Program-made: the position numbers and the translations under genes
From: an uncultured Prevotella sp.
GTDB lineage: Bacteria; Bacteroidota; Bacteroidia; Bacteroidales; Bacteroidaceae
Length of the DNA stretch: 43,185 nucleotides
NCBI GenBank assembly: GCA_937874345.1
Contig: CALNBT010000165.1
Coordinates: 1-43,185, forward strand
Direction: 5' to 3'
Shown here: positions 16,609 to 24,355 of the stretch, one piece after another
Layout of the letters: each line of letters opens with the position of its first letter
Numbering within the stretch: the stretch's first letter is position 1
The notes under the pieces: model-generated
Seen by the model: only the letters and a program-made list of their open reading frames with translations
Database searches by the model: none
What the model was told of the DNA's origin: nothing

Positions 16609-17712
16609 ATGACATTATATCCGAATTTAATCAAGGACGCACTGTCGAAAGTGACGTATGCGGGCACGAAGAAGAATCTGATTGAAAGCGAGATGTTGGC
16701 CGATGATATCCGTATTGACGGTATGAAAGTTGAGTTTACCCTGATCTTTCCTCGTGAAACCGATCCTTTCTTGAAGTCAACAATCAAGGCTGCCGAGGCT
16801 GCTATCCATTTTCATATCAGCAAAGAAGTAGAGGTTACCATCAAGACAGAATTCAAGTCGGAGCCAAGACCCGAAGTTGGTAAGATGTTGCCAAACGTAA
16901 AAAACATCATTGCTGTCAGCTCAGGCAAAGGTGGGGTAGGCAAATCGACCATCTCTGTGAACCTGGCAATCTCTTTGGCTCGGTTAGGTTACAAGGTAGG
17001 ATTGCTGGATACTGATATTTTTGGTCCCTCAATTCCTAAAATGTTTGGCGTGGAAGATAGTCGCCCATATGCCGTCGATAAAGATGGACGCGAGTTAATC
17101 GAGCCCATAGAGAAGTATGGGGTGAAGTTACTCAGTATTGGATTTTTTGTCAACCCCGATACAGCAACTCTTTGGCGTGGTGGTATGGCAACATCGGCCT
17201 TGAAACAATTGATTGCAGATGCCGATTGGGGCGAACTGGATTATTTCATCCTGGATACTCCTCCTGGAACAAGTGACATTCATTTGTCGTTATTGCAAAC
17301 GCTGGCGATTACTGGTGCTGTCATTGTCACGACACCACAAGCTGTGGCGTTAGCAGATGCTCGTAAAGGGATTGACATGTATAGAAACGACAAGATAAAC
17401 GTACCGATTCTTGGATTAGTGGAGAATATGGCATGGTTTACACCGGCCGAACTTCCTGAAAACAAATATTATATCTTTGGAAAAGATGGTGGCAAACAGT
17501 TGGCTGCGGAAATGAATTGTCCGTTGTTGGCTCAGATCCCTTTGGTTCAGAGTATCCGTGAACATGGTGATAATGGGGTACCCTCTGCAGCGGACATAGA
17601 GACGTTGACTGGACAAGCTTTTCTTGGTCTGGCGCAAGCTGTCGTTACGGTGACGAATCGTCGTAATGAGGAGCAAGATCCAACCAAGATCGTTGAGGTT
17701 CAACATAAATAG
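16609..17712 (+). CDS. apbC: Mrp/NBP35-family Fe-S cluster carrier ATPase (ApbC)
   Basis: A cytoplasmic P-loop ATPase of the Mrp/NBP35 family that carries Fe-S clusters to apo-proteins in characterised relatives. The start is ATG at 16609 (MTLYPNLIKDAL; 367 aa); a longer open frame reaches 16576. Residues about 1-90 form the MIP18/DUF59 domain. The deviant Walker A is SSGKGGVGKST (104-114), then LLDTDIFGPSIPKMFG and LDYFILDTPPGTSDIHLSLLQ, all diagnostic. The protein has one cysteine only (in MNCPLL). The CxxC that binds the bridging cluster in E. coli Mrp is absent; the corresponding segment reads FTPAELPENKYYIFG. It follows the second GH92 by 101 bases and ends at a strong bidirectional terminator. 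Confidence 0.93.
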   Translation: MTLYPNLIKDALSKVTYAGTKKNLIESEMLADDIRIDGMKVEFTLIFPRETDPFLKSTIKAAEAAIHFHISKEVEVTIKTEFKSEPRPEVGKMLPNVKNIIAVSSGKGGVGKSTISVNLAISLARLGYKVGLLDTDIFGPSIPKMFGVEDSRPYAVDKDGRELIEPIEKYGVKLLSIGFFVNPDTATLWRGGMATSALKQLIADADWGELDYFILDTPPGTSDIHLSLLQTLAITGAVIVTTPQAVALADARKGIDMYRNDKINVPILGLVENMAWFTPAELPENKYYIFGKDGGKQLAAEMNCPLLAQIPLVQSIREHGDNGVPSAADIETLTGQAFLGLAQAVVTVTNRRNEEQDPTKIVEVQHK

Positions 17713-17742
17713 GTAAGGACGCTCGTCTGGTATTCATTTACG

Positions 17743-17781
17743 TTAAACGGTCTGTTTCAAGAACTGAAACAGACCGTTTAA
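17743..17781. terminator. Bidirectional terminator between apbC and the exporter operon
   Basis: A perfect 17-base inverted repeat, TTAAACGGTCTGTTTCA (17743-17759) and TGAAACAGACCGTTTAA (17765-17781), with a 5-base loop. It lies between convergent genes ending at 17712 and 17872. The arms end in A/T so each strand has a short T-rich tail, fitting a terminator used from both sides. Confidence 0.8.
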
Positions 17782-17871
17782 TATTTTGTTGTCTAGTGGT
17801 CATGGCGCTTTTAAACTGTGATATTCGGGTGCTTTCAACATCGCATCGAATAATGACCCCAGATGCAGCAA

Positions 17872-19140
17872 TCAACCATTGTTATCTAGGTTGCCCACTT
17901 TTGCTTTTAGGGCTTTCTGCTGGCGCCGTTCCATTTGCTCGACAGCTTTTTTTCGTGCATGAATGATTTTGGTTCTGTACACCATACACGTGGTGAAGAA
18001 ATAGATTACAACTTGCATCCAAAGCGTCTGATACTCGGATTTAATGTCAATGAGGGTTGCGCCCATCGTGTTGATCCGAACATACCCGCGAATTCCAAAG
18101 GTGGATGGAAATAGCCATGAAACCCCTTGCCACATGCCCGGTATATTATTCTGTGGCCAAGAGATACCCGACATGAATAATAATGGAACAGAAGTGAAGA
18201 TTACCAGCAACATCACATTTTCACGATAGCGTACAAATCCTGACAGCGCCATACCAAAGAAGATACAGGCAAGAATATAGGGAATCATCAAGCCTATGAG
18301 TGCCTTGGGTTCAACAATCGATGTGAAACCGAAGAGTTTGGGCACCACCAGTGTGAGGTATGCGCCTAAGACAAGATACAACATGAAATATGCCATCGAT
18401 TTTCCCAAGACAATTCGGAAAATTCCATTGTAATGTTTGCTGATAGGTACCAAGTCTTTATTGCGATTTGTTTCTCTTGCTGTTCCCGCAGCAAGTCCTA
18501 TGCCCAATAAAAGTGTTTGTTGCAGAACAAGCATCAATACGCCGGGGATGATCGAATTGCCGTATCCACCAGTAGTATTGAAGATAGGAACCTCTTCACA
18601 TACAAGAGGATTCGTTGCAATGGCTTCATCTCTGTCTGTCATTCCACTCTGATGTGCCAGTTGTATTTCAGTGTTCATTTTTGTAGAAACACCTTGTACC
18701 GACTCTAAGATGGATTTATAGGATAGCATCAGACTCATGTCACAATAGACGCTTACATTTGCTTGTTGTCCACGATTGATTAGAATATCAAAGTTTTCGG
18801 GTAGATAAATGATGCCGTTGACAACTTGATGCTTGACCAGATCTTTCGCTTCCTCAATACTATTGCAGAGAAATGCCACCTTTGTATTGGGTGACGCATC
18901 AATCGAATGGATGAATTCACGACTCAACTGACTCTTCGAATAATCAACGATGGCCACGGGTACATCGCGGGTTACCTCGTTGTTGTAGGCCCAAGAATAG
19001 ATTAATGGATAAAATATTGGCACAAGAATACAGAAAATAAGCACTCCCTCATCGTTAATGGTAGCGCGTATCTCCTTTGCCCAGATATAACACATATCTT
19101 CGATACCTTGTTTGATTTTATCTAATATACTGTCGTTCAT
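17872..19140 (-). CDS. ABC-2 type transporter permease (distal copy)
   Basis: An inner-membrane permease of the ABC-2 type (PF12698-like, YhhJ/YbhR group), 422 aa. One helix near residues 35-50 (LIFCILVPIFYPLIYSW) is followed by a large periplasmic domain (about 55-200) beginning DVPVAIVDYSKSQLSREFI. A block of five or so helices then runs from GNSIIPGVLMLVLQQTLLLG to LLVIFTSVPLLFMSGISWP, with a last helix near 380. The C-terminal tail is strongly basic. In exporters of this type two such permeases pair with an ABC ATPase, a HlyD adaptor and TolC. Here all but the ATPase are present. It is the last gene of the operon and ends at the shared terminator. Confidence 0.9.
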   Translation of the reverse strand: MNDSILDKIKQGIEDMCYIWAKEIRATINDEGVLIFCILVPIFYPLIYSWAYNNEVTRDVPVAIVDYSKSQLSREFIHSIDASPNTKVAFLCNSIEEAKDLVKHQVVNGIIYLPENFDILINRGQQANVSVYCDMSLMLSYKSILESVQGVSTKMNTEIQLAHQSGMTDRDEAIATNPLVCEEVPIFNTTGGYGNSIIPGVLMLVLQQTLLLGIGLAAGTARETNRNKDLVPISKHYNGIFRIVLGKSMAYFMLYLVLGAYLTLVVPKLFGFTSIVEPKALIGLMIPYILACIFFGMALSGFVRYRENVMLLVIFTSVPLLFMSGISWPQNNIPGMWQGVSWLFPSTFGIRGYVRINTMGATLIDIKSEYQTLWMQVVIYFFTTCMVYRTKIIHARKKAVEQMERRQQKALKAKVGNLDNNG

Positions 19141-19193
19141 TATTTTCTTTTAACCCTGGTGTGGATAAGTTTGCGTAAATGGCTGGTATAAAT

Positions 19194-20357
19194 TTATGGA
19201 ATGTAAACATAAGTCAGCATGGCATGTTTGAGTTTTCTGTTGATGAAAAACGGCAGTGCGATGAAAATGAACAAAGCCAAAATGTTAAACCAGGCGTTCA
19301 CCAATGGGTATCCGTTGAAGATACACATTTGATAGATCATATAATAATGCCTCAGTGGAAACAATTGTGCCACAGCTTCGAGCATGGGATTCATCGAAAA
19401 GAGTGGATAAGTAGCTCCACTCGTGGTAAAGCTCAATACGCCCCATAGGGAACACACACTCATGGACATTCGCAGAGAAGGCACCAGCCCAAAGATGAAG
19501 ATGCCAAAGGCCTGTCCGGATAAGACAGTAAGTAATCCCAAAAGCAAAATTGGAACGATACCTCCCGGATGGGGAAAGCCTAGGTAATAATAAGTGTAGA
19601 GTTCGAACGAATAAAAGATACTCAGGAAAATAAGTGTTTGCGGCAAGAATTTTCCTGTCAAGGCCACTACAATATTGTTTTCTGCTAGCTTAAGCCATTT
19701 CTTTGATTCTTTGAATTTCAATTCTGTTCCAAGAGAGTAGGCCGTAATCAAGAAAACGAAGAGAAAGAAAACACCTGGAACAATCATCGAACTCAAATAA
19801 ATATTATAATTGGTCCAAGGGTTGTTAATCATGTGCAAGTCTACTTTGATGGGCTGCAGAAATGCAGAAATCTCATTTTCTGTCTTTCCCATGGCAGACA
19901 TTCGAGCTGAAATCGCACCGGCTGACCCCAATGCGGCAATGGTCTTCAAATCTTTGAATAACATCGAACCTGCAACAAGGGTGGTATTGCTGTAATAAAA
20001 AGATATTTTTGGTTGATGCGAACTGACCAATTGCTCTGTTGTTCCTTTAGGGATGAGTAGGAAAGCATATATCTCATTTTGTTGAATGGCCTGCCTTGCT
20101 TCGTTCATATTGGGGTAATGAGCCACCACATGCGACATCTGATAAGAGTCTAACCTTTTTGTGAGCTCGCGGGACGTCGATGTGTTATCCTGGTCAACCA
20201 CGCCGACAGGCATATCCGTTGGCAGACCATCGTTCATCAAGGACGTAAAAAAGAATATCGTGATGATGGGGAATATCACCATGCAGAATCCATAAATGGG
20301 ATTCTTGACCAGTATTCCACATTCACGTAATGCGATTTGATATATTCTTTTTAGCAT
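19194..20357 (-). CDS. ABC-2 type transporter permease (proximal copy)
   Basis: A second ABC-2 permease, 387 aa, homologous in layout to the one downstream: helix at about 22-42 (IYGFCMVIFPIITIFFFTSL), periplasmic domain starting DMPVGVVDQDNTSTSRELT, then helices from IVPGVFFLFVFLITAYSLGTE through VLSFTTSGATYPLFSM to FNILALFIFIALPFFI. The two copies share the pattern V-x-D-x-x-x-S-x-x-RE at the start of the periplasmic domain, so they probably form a heterodimer. It begins 131 bases after the HlyD stop and ends 53 bases before the next permease. Substrate unknown; relatives export drugs, bile-salt-like compounds or lipids. Confidence 0.9.
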   Translation of the reverse strand: MLKRIYQIALRECGILVKNPIYGFCMVIFPIITIFFFTSLMNDGLPTDMPVGVVDQDNTSTSRELTKRLDSYQMSHVVAHYPNMNEARQAIQQNEIYAFLLIPKGTTEQLVSSHQPKISFYYSNTTLVAGSMLFKDLKTIAALGSAGAISARMSAMGKTENEISAFLQPIKVDLHMINNPWTNYNIYLSSMIVPGVFFLFVFLITAYSLGTELKFKESKKWLKLAENNIVVALTGKFLPQTLIFLSIFYSFELYTYYYLGFPHPGGIVPILLLGLLTVLSGQAFGIFIFGLVPSLRMSMSVCSLWGVLSFTTSGATYPLFSMNPMLEAVAQLFPLRHYYMIYQMCIFNGYPLVNAWFNILALFIFIALPFFINRKLKHAMLTYVYIP

Positions 20358-20488
20358 GGATTTGCGTTATAAGTACTTACCGTCCTGGTGCAAAATCGGA
20401 ACTTATATAAAGCGACCGGTAGCCATTCTGATGATTTTTATCTGAAAGAGCTACTTGATTTTCTCTTTCTGCCGGATGCTGTGAATGA

Positions 20489-21475
20489 TTACTTGCGAAT
20501 GATGAGCGACATACCGGGTCGAAGTCCATCGAAAGGATTCGTGGGACGAGCTTTTACTTCAAAGGTTTTGAGGTCGTATTGGCCATTCGACTTCGTGGCT
20601 TTCCATACCGCAAACGATCCTTGATCCTTGATGTAATAAACTTTTAGTTTGACTTCTTTATTGAAAGCAGGAACAAATGCCGTAAAAATATTGCCCAACT
20701 TTAAACCTTTTAATTGATCCTCGCGCACATTAAAGGTTCCCCACATGTCTTTCATGATAGAAATACTCATGATAGGTGAACCTATTCCTACCAATTCACC
20801 CTCTTTAGGATAAATGCTGCTTACCTCACCTTCGACATTTGATACCTGAACAGTTTCTTTCAAGAGCGATTTCACAACGTCAACAGCACCTTGAGCTGCT
20901 CGAGCCTGTTCGGCAGCAGCTTTCCTTTCTTCAATACGAGCACCATTTTTGGCCATATCGTACTGACTCTGTGCAGCCTTGACCTGAGCCTCGCTAGCTT
21001 TATAAGCAGCAAAAGCTTCATCGCGTTTTTGTGCGCTAAGTACTCCTTCGTTAAACAAATTCTGAACGCGATCATAAGATTTCTTCGCGATATCACAACC
21101 GACCAGTGCCTGTTGCCAAAGCTGATAAGCACCTTGGATCTGTTCTTTTCTAGCACCATTGTCAGCCATGTCGCTCATGGCAGAGGCAGCTTGTTGAGTA
21201 GCTGATGCAGCTTTTTCTTGAGCGTTCACCTCTGGTGCCTCAAGAATCACAAGCGTATCACCCACATGAACATAATCCCCCTCTTTCACTCTCAATTCTT
21301 GAATACGCCCAGGTATCTTGCTGGATACTCTATACTCTGAAACTTCTATCTCGCCTTGAACGATTTCTGGTGTTTTTCCTAAAGTAAGAAAGCCAATGAT
21401 GGCCACTACAATGACTACTGATGCAAATCCTATGATTGCAAGAATAATATTGTGATGCTGTGTTTTTGCCGACAT
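20489..21475 (-). CDS. HlyD-family periplasmic adaptor (membrane fusion protein)
   Basis: A membrane fusion protein linking inner-membrane permeases to the TolC channel. The start ATG at 21475 lies 7 bases beyond the tolC-like stop and gives MSAKTQHHNI followed by a single N-terminal membrane anchor (IILAIIGFASVVIVVAIIGFL); a longer frame reaches 21499 inside the previous gene. It is 328 aa from this start. SSKIPGRIQELRVKEGDYVH and VGDTLVIL form the split lipoyl domain; the alanine- and glutamine-rich stretch about 85-180 is the helical hairpin; the beta-barrel follows (MSISIMKDMWGTFNVREDQL). The architecture matches YhiI/EmrA-like adaptors. Confidence 0.92.
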   Translation of the reverse strand: MSAKTQHHNIILAIIGFASVVIVVAIIGFLTLGKTPEIVQGEIEVSEYRVSSKIPGRIQELRVKEGDYVHVGDTLVILEAPEVNAQEKAASATQQAASAMSDMADNGARKEQIQGAYQLWQQALVGCDIAKKSYDRVQNLFNEGVLSAQKRDEAFAAYKASEAQVKAAQSQYDMAKNGARIEERKAAAEQARAAQGAVDVVKSLLKETVQVSNVEGEVSSIYPKEGELVGIGSPIMSISIMKDMWGTFNVREDQLKGLKLGNIFTAFVPAFNKEVKLKVYYIKDQGSFAVWKATKSNGQYDLKTFEVKARPTNPFDGLRPGMSLIIRK

Positions 21476-21482
21476 AATGATC

Positions 21483-22970
21483 TTATTGTAAAATGCCAAG
21501 CGCCTTCTTCAGGTTTACTTGTGCTAGTTTAACTTCTATTTCCGCATCGATTTTTTGGCTTTGTGCCTTTTGCCAAGCTGTTTGAGCAGCCATTACATCT
21601 GTAGATTCGATGACGCCTTCCTTGAATCCCAAGTTGGCACTGCGAAGGTTTTCTTCGGCACTCTTGATGTTCTTCTGTGCCATGAAGAGTTTTTTGTTTG
21701 CTTCTTTCACTTTAAATCTGCATTGAGATACCTGTAAAGAAATCTTTTCCTGCATATCAGTTAAAGATAATTCAGCCATAGTAGTGGCCGTTTTGCTGGC
21801 GCGTACTTTATAAACGCCTTCAAACCAGTTCCAAACAGGAATTTCAACAAGTACTCCTATATTCCATACTCCAGCGAATTTTCTTTCAAATCCGTTGAAA
21901 ACGTTCGGGTTGGAAACCAAGTAACCACCTGTCAAAGCAACATGGGGAAGATAAACCGCTTGGATAAGTTTAGTGTTTTGCTCACTGATGTTAACAGCGT
22001 TTTGGAGCATTCTCAGTTCTGGTCGGTTAATGACATTATTCGTTGAATCATTCGGTGAGTCGAAGACAACAGTAGTAACATTATCATCTTTCTCATCAGC
22101 CAATTGAATCTCGGTATCCAAGGGTATTCCGCACAATTGGCAGAGTAGCATTTTCGTAAGTGAAACACCGTCTTCAGCTTGCGTCACAAGCATGTCAGCC
22201 TCGTTTACCTGTACGTCAACTTTTAATCCATCTGAACGGGTTGCTACCCCTTGATCAATCATTTTGTGTACATCTGAGCTGAGTTTTTGTACTAAGTTTT
22301 GGTAGCTTGTTGCTAGATTGAGCTTCTGCTTGAGTGACACTACCAACCAATACGTATTGTCAATGTCATAAATGGTTGCCTGAGTTTTCATCGAAAGGTC
22401 GTTAAAAGCCATCTTTTCACTGATGTCGGCGATCTTATTCGCTGCGATGATACCTCCACCCATATAGATGGGTTGGCGAACCATGACAGATCCTGCCCAC
22501 ATGTTTCGGGTGTCTGTATGGAAAGCATCATTGATGCTTGCCCCTAAACTGTTACCTGCTTGGGCAAGAGATCCGCTGAATTGTGTCAGCATTCCTCCTA
22601 ATTGTTGAGCCGTTTGCGGTGACAATATTCCTTGTTGCACGAAATTGGTCATCATGGATGTTAATGTCGTACCCATTCCAGAGCTCATGTTTGTTCCTAG
22701 GTTGGCCAGTTTATCCTTCTGTTCATCATTCAACAAGGAAATTTCCTTGCTGAAAAACTGGTATCCTCCCATTGCATTCACTTTAGGCAGATACTGTGTT
22801 CGTAGCGACTTTCGGGTATTCTTGGCAACTTCTTGCTGGAGCTTTGCTACATTTAGTTGCTTGTTGTTGCGCAGAGCCATGGCTCTACAGCTGTCCAACG
22901 ACAATGTTACTTGTGCATGTACAGGTAACAATGTTCCAACTAATAAAATTATAGTTAATATTCTATTCAT
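21483..22970 (-). CDS. TolC-family outer membrane efflux protein
   Basis: An outer-membrane channel of the TolC/OEP family, 495 aa, with a signal peptide (MNRILTIILLVGTLLPVHAQ). The N-terminal repeat starts LSLDSCRAMALRNNKQLNVAK, the family hallmark; a second half-repeat appears as NRPELRMLQNAVNISEQNTKL, and the C-terminal helix pair includes NLRSANLGFKEGVIESTDV, the typical TolC ending. An extra glycine- and glutamine-rich loop (about 80-150, GTTLTSMMTNFVQQGILSPQ) interrupts the first helical section. The start codon touches the stop of the coiled-coil gene upstream, and HlyD follows at 7 bases, so the genes are translated from one message. Confidence 0.93.
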   Translation of the reverse strand: MNRILTIILLVGTLLPVHAQVTLSLDSCRAMALRNNKQLNVAKLQQEVAKNTRKSLRTQYLPKVNAMGGYQFFSKEISLLNDEQKDKLANLGTNMSSGMGTTLTSMMTNFVQQGILSPQTAQQLGGMLTQFSGSLAQAGNSLGASINDAFHTDTRNMWAGSVMVRQPIYMGGGIIAANKIADISEKMAFNDLSMKTQATIYDIDNTYWLVVSLKQKLNLATSYQNLVQKLSSDVHKMIDQGVATRSDGLKVDVQVNEADMLVTQAEDGVSLTKMLLCQLCGIPLDTEIQLADEKDDNVTTVVFDSPNDSTNNVINRPELRMLQNAVNISEQNTKLIQAVYLPHVALTGGYLVSNPNVFNGFERKFAGVWNIGVLVEIPVWNWFEGVYKVRASKTATTMAELSLTDMQEKISLQVSQCRFKVKEANKKLFMAQKNIKSAEENLRSANLGFKEGVIESTDVMAAQTAWQKAQSQKIDAEIEVKLAQVNLKKALGILQ

Positions 22971-23843
22971 TTAGTTGATCGTAAAACTTCTAGATCCAAT
23001 CATCTCATTATCGGCAAAAATGCTGACATTATATGTTCCATTGACCAAGGCTTGGTCTATGCCCCAATAGGTAGCGACACCAGTTTGTTTGCCACCATAT
23101 TCTACTGTTTTCTTCATTGTACATTCCAAATTTCTGTTTTCGTAGTTGAACGTTCCTCCATCACCAAGAACAGTTCCGGTAGGAGAGGTGACCCTGACAT
23201 ATAATGTTCTCATGCCATTCGAAGCCGTTACATTCTTGGCAATGCTGAAATCAACTTGAAGGGTTTTTGCTTTTTTGATATTTTTGGTATTTTTCCCGTG
23301 CTTGTCTTTCAGGCTCAAATTGATATCTATTGCGTCAAGCTGTGCAGCGATGGCAACTTTTTCAGATAAGCTTGCCTTTTCTGTATTCAAACCTTCAATT
23401 TGTCGGGTAGCCTCTTGGTATTGTCCTTTCACGCGAGAATTCTCTTTTACAAGATTTTGGTTGAGACTATTCAATGAGTCTATTTCAAAAACATAATTGC
23501 GCAACACCGCTCTGACTGTCGCTAGTTCTCTCTTCAGTCGGGTAATTTCGCGGGCATCGTCACTTTTAACCTTTTTCAGCTCATTCAACAAACCTTGTGT
23601 CCTTTCCTGTTCTTTTGTCAGTTGGGCCACAATCGAGTCGTTGCTGATTTGGGTTTTCATCTCACTATATTGATTGGCAAAACCTTGGTATTCGTTTTCC
23701 ATTTCTTTTTTATCCATCTCTGCCAATTGTTTCATATCCTCATTTTTCTTCTTCTGTTGGCTGAGGTTCTGAGCAAGGTATACGAGACCTGCTATTAGCA
23801 AAGCTACAAGAATGACGATCGGAATAATGATTTTCTTCTTCAT
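22971..23843 (-). CDS. Membrane-anchored coiled-coil protein of unknown function, first gene of exporter operon
   Basis: A 290-residue protein that I do not recognise beyond similarity in style to uncharacterised Bacteroidetes proteins. It has an N-terminal membrane anchor (MKKKIIIPIVILVALLIAGLVYL). A long charged coiled coil follows (about 30-170), rich in K, E, Q and heptad leucines, including LTKEQERTQGLLNELKK and ITRLKRELATVRAVLRN. A C-terminal domain of about 110 residues looks like a beta-sandwich (TLYVRVTSPTGTVLGDGG, TYNVSIFADNEMIGSRSFTIN). It would place a beta domain at some distance from the inner membrane in the periplasm. Its stop abuts the tolC-like start and it has the best promoter in the region, so it belongs with the exporter, perhaps as a scaffold. 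Confidence 0.75.
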   Translation of the reverse strand: MKKKIIIPIVILVALLIAGLVYLAQNLSQQKKKNEDMKQLAEMDKKEMENEYQGFANQYSEMKTQISNDSIVAQLTKEQERTQGLLNELKKVKSDDAREITRLKRELATVRAVLRNYVFEIDSLNSLNQNLVKENSRVKGQYQEATRQIEGLNTEKASLSEKVAIAAQLDAIDINLSLKDKHGKNTKNIKKAKTLQVDFSIAKNVTASNGMRTLYVRVTSPTGTVLGDGGTFNYENRNLECTMKKTVEYGGKQTGVATYWGIDQALVNGTYNVSIFADNEMIGSRSFTIN

Positions 23844-23865
23844 TGGAATGGTTTTATGTTTCGTG

Positions 23866-23896
23866 CAAAATTAAAGATTTAATTTCATTTGACAAA
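23866..23896 (-). promoter_or_regulatory. Promoter of the coiled-coil/TolC/HlyD/ABC-2 operon
   Basis: On the minus strand TTTG (23896-23893), 19 bases, then TAATTTTG (23873-23866): an exact -33/-7 Bacteroidetes promoter. The ATG at 23843 lies 22 bases after the -7 box. The remaining gap to 24117 is AT-rich and holds no gene I can support. Confidence 0.7.
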
Positions 23897-24116
23897 AGAA
23901 ATAAATAGTTCTCCTGACCTAATCCTTGTTTTTTCCTGTTTTAGTCTTTCTTGAAGCACATTTACGTTTATTTTTCGCTCTCTTCGAGTGTTTATCTTTT
24001 ATTATCTTCTAACGTTTGGATACGGAAATAATTGTTTGTCAAAATATTTTTTAATACTATGTTCAATTTTATATTATTTTTTTTCATATCTTTATCGCCA
24101 TAAAACTGATGATGAG

Positions 24117-24341
24117 ATGAAAAAGAATAGTTTTATATATCGGGTTTTCGACTTATATTATGATGGATTTCGAAACATGACGTTAGGTAAAACGTTATGG
24201 GCCATTATCCTAATCAAACTTTTCATCATGTTTGTGGTGTTGAAAGTTTTCTTCTTTCCTAATTTCATCAAACAGCATTCAGTGAAGGGTGAAGAAGCAA
24301 ACTTTGTTTCATCAGAATTGTTAAATCGAAATAATCATTAA
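24117..24341 (+). CDS. DUF4492-like small membrane protein upstream of cydAB
   Basis: A 74-residue protein from the ATG at 24117 (MKKNSFIYRVFDLYYDGFRN). The frame is open upstream to 23988 but that part is AT-rich and unlike protein. It has one hydrophobic helix (TLWAIILIKLFIMFVVLKVFFF) preceded by a short amphipathic segment and followed by a polar tail. It matches what I recall as DUF4492, a family found in Bacteroidetes just before cydA. The cydA start is 14 bases after its stop, so it is co-transcribed and may be an assembly or accessory subunit of cytochrome bd, as the small CydX is in proteobacteria; that role is inference. A weak candidate promoter is TTTG at 24035-24038 and TATGTTCA at 24058-24065. 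Confidence 0.8.
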   Translation: MKKNSFIYRVFDLYYDGFRNMTLGKTLWAIILIKLFIMFVVLKVFFFPNFIKQHSVKGEEANFVSSELLNRNNH

Positions 24342-24355
24342 ATAATCTATTTGTT

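Noticed and set aside
24032..24042. FNR-like half-sites (TTG...TCAA) upstream of the cyd operon
   Set aside because: Spacing and flanking bases do not fit the TTGAT-N4-ATCAA consensus.
23988..24116. N-terminal extension of the DUF4492-like frame
   Set aside because: Encodes an AT-driven run of F, Y and L with no family match; the ATG at 24117 fits the known family length.
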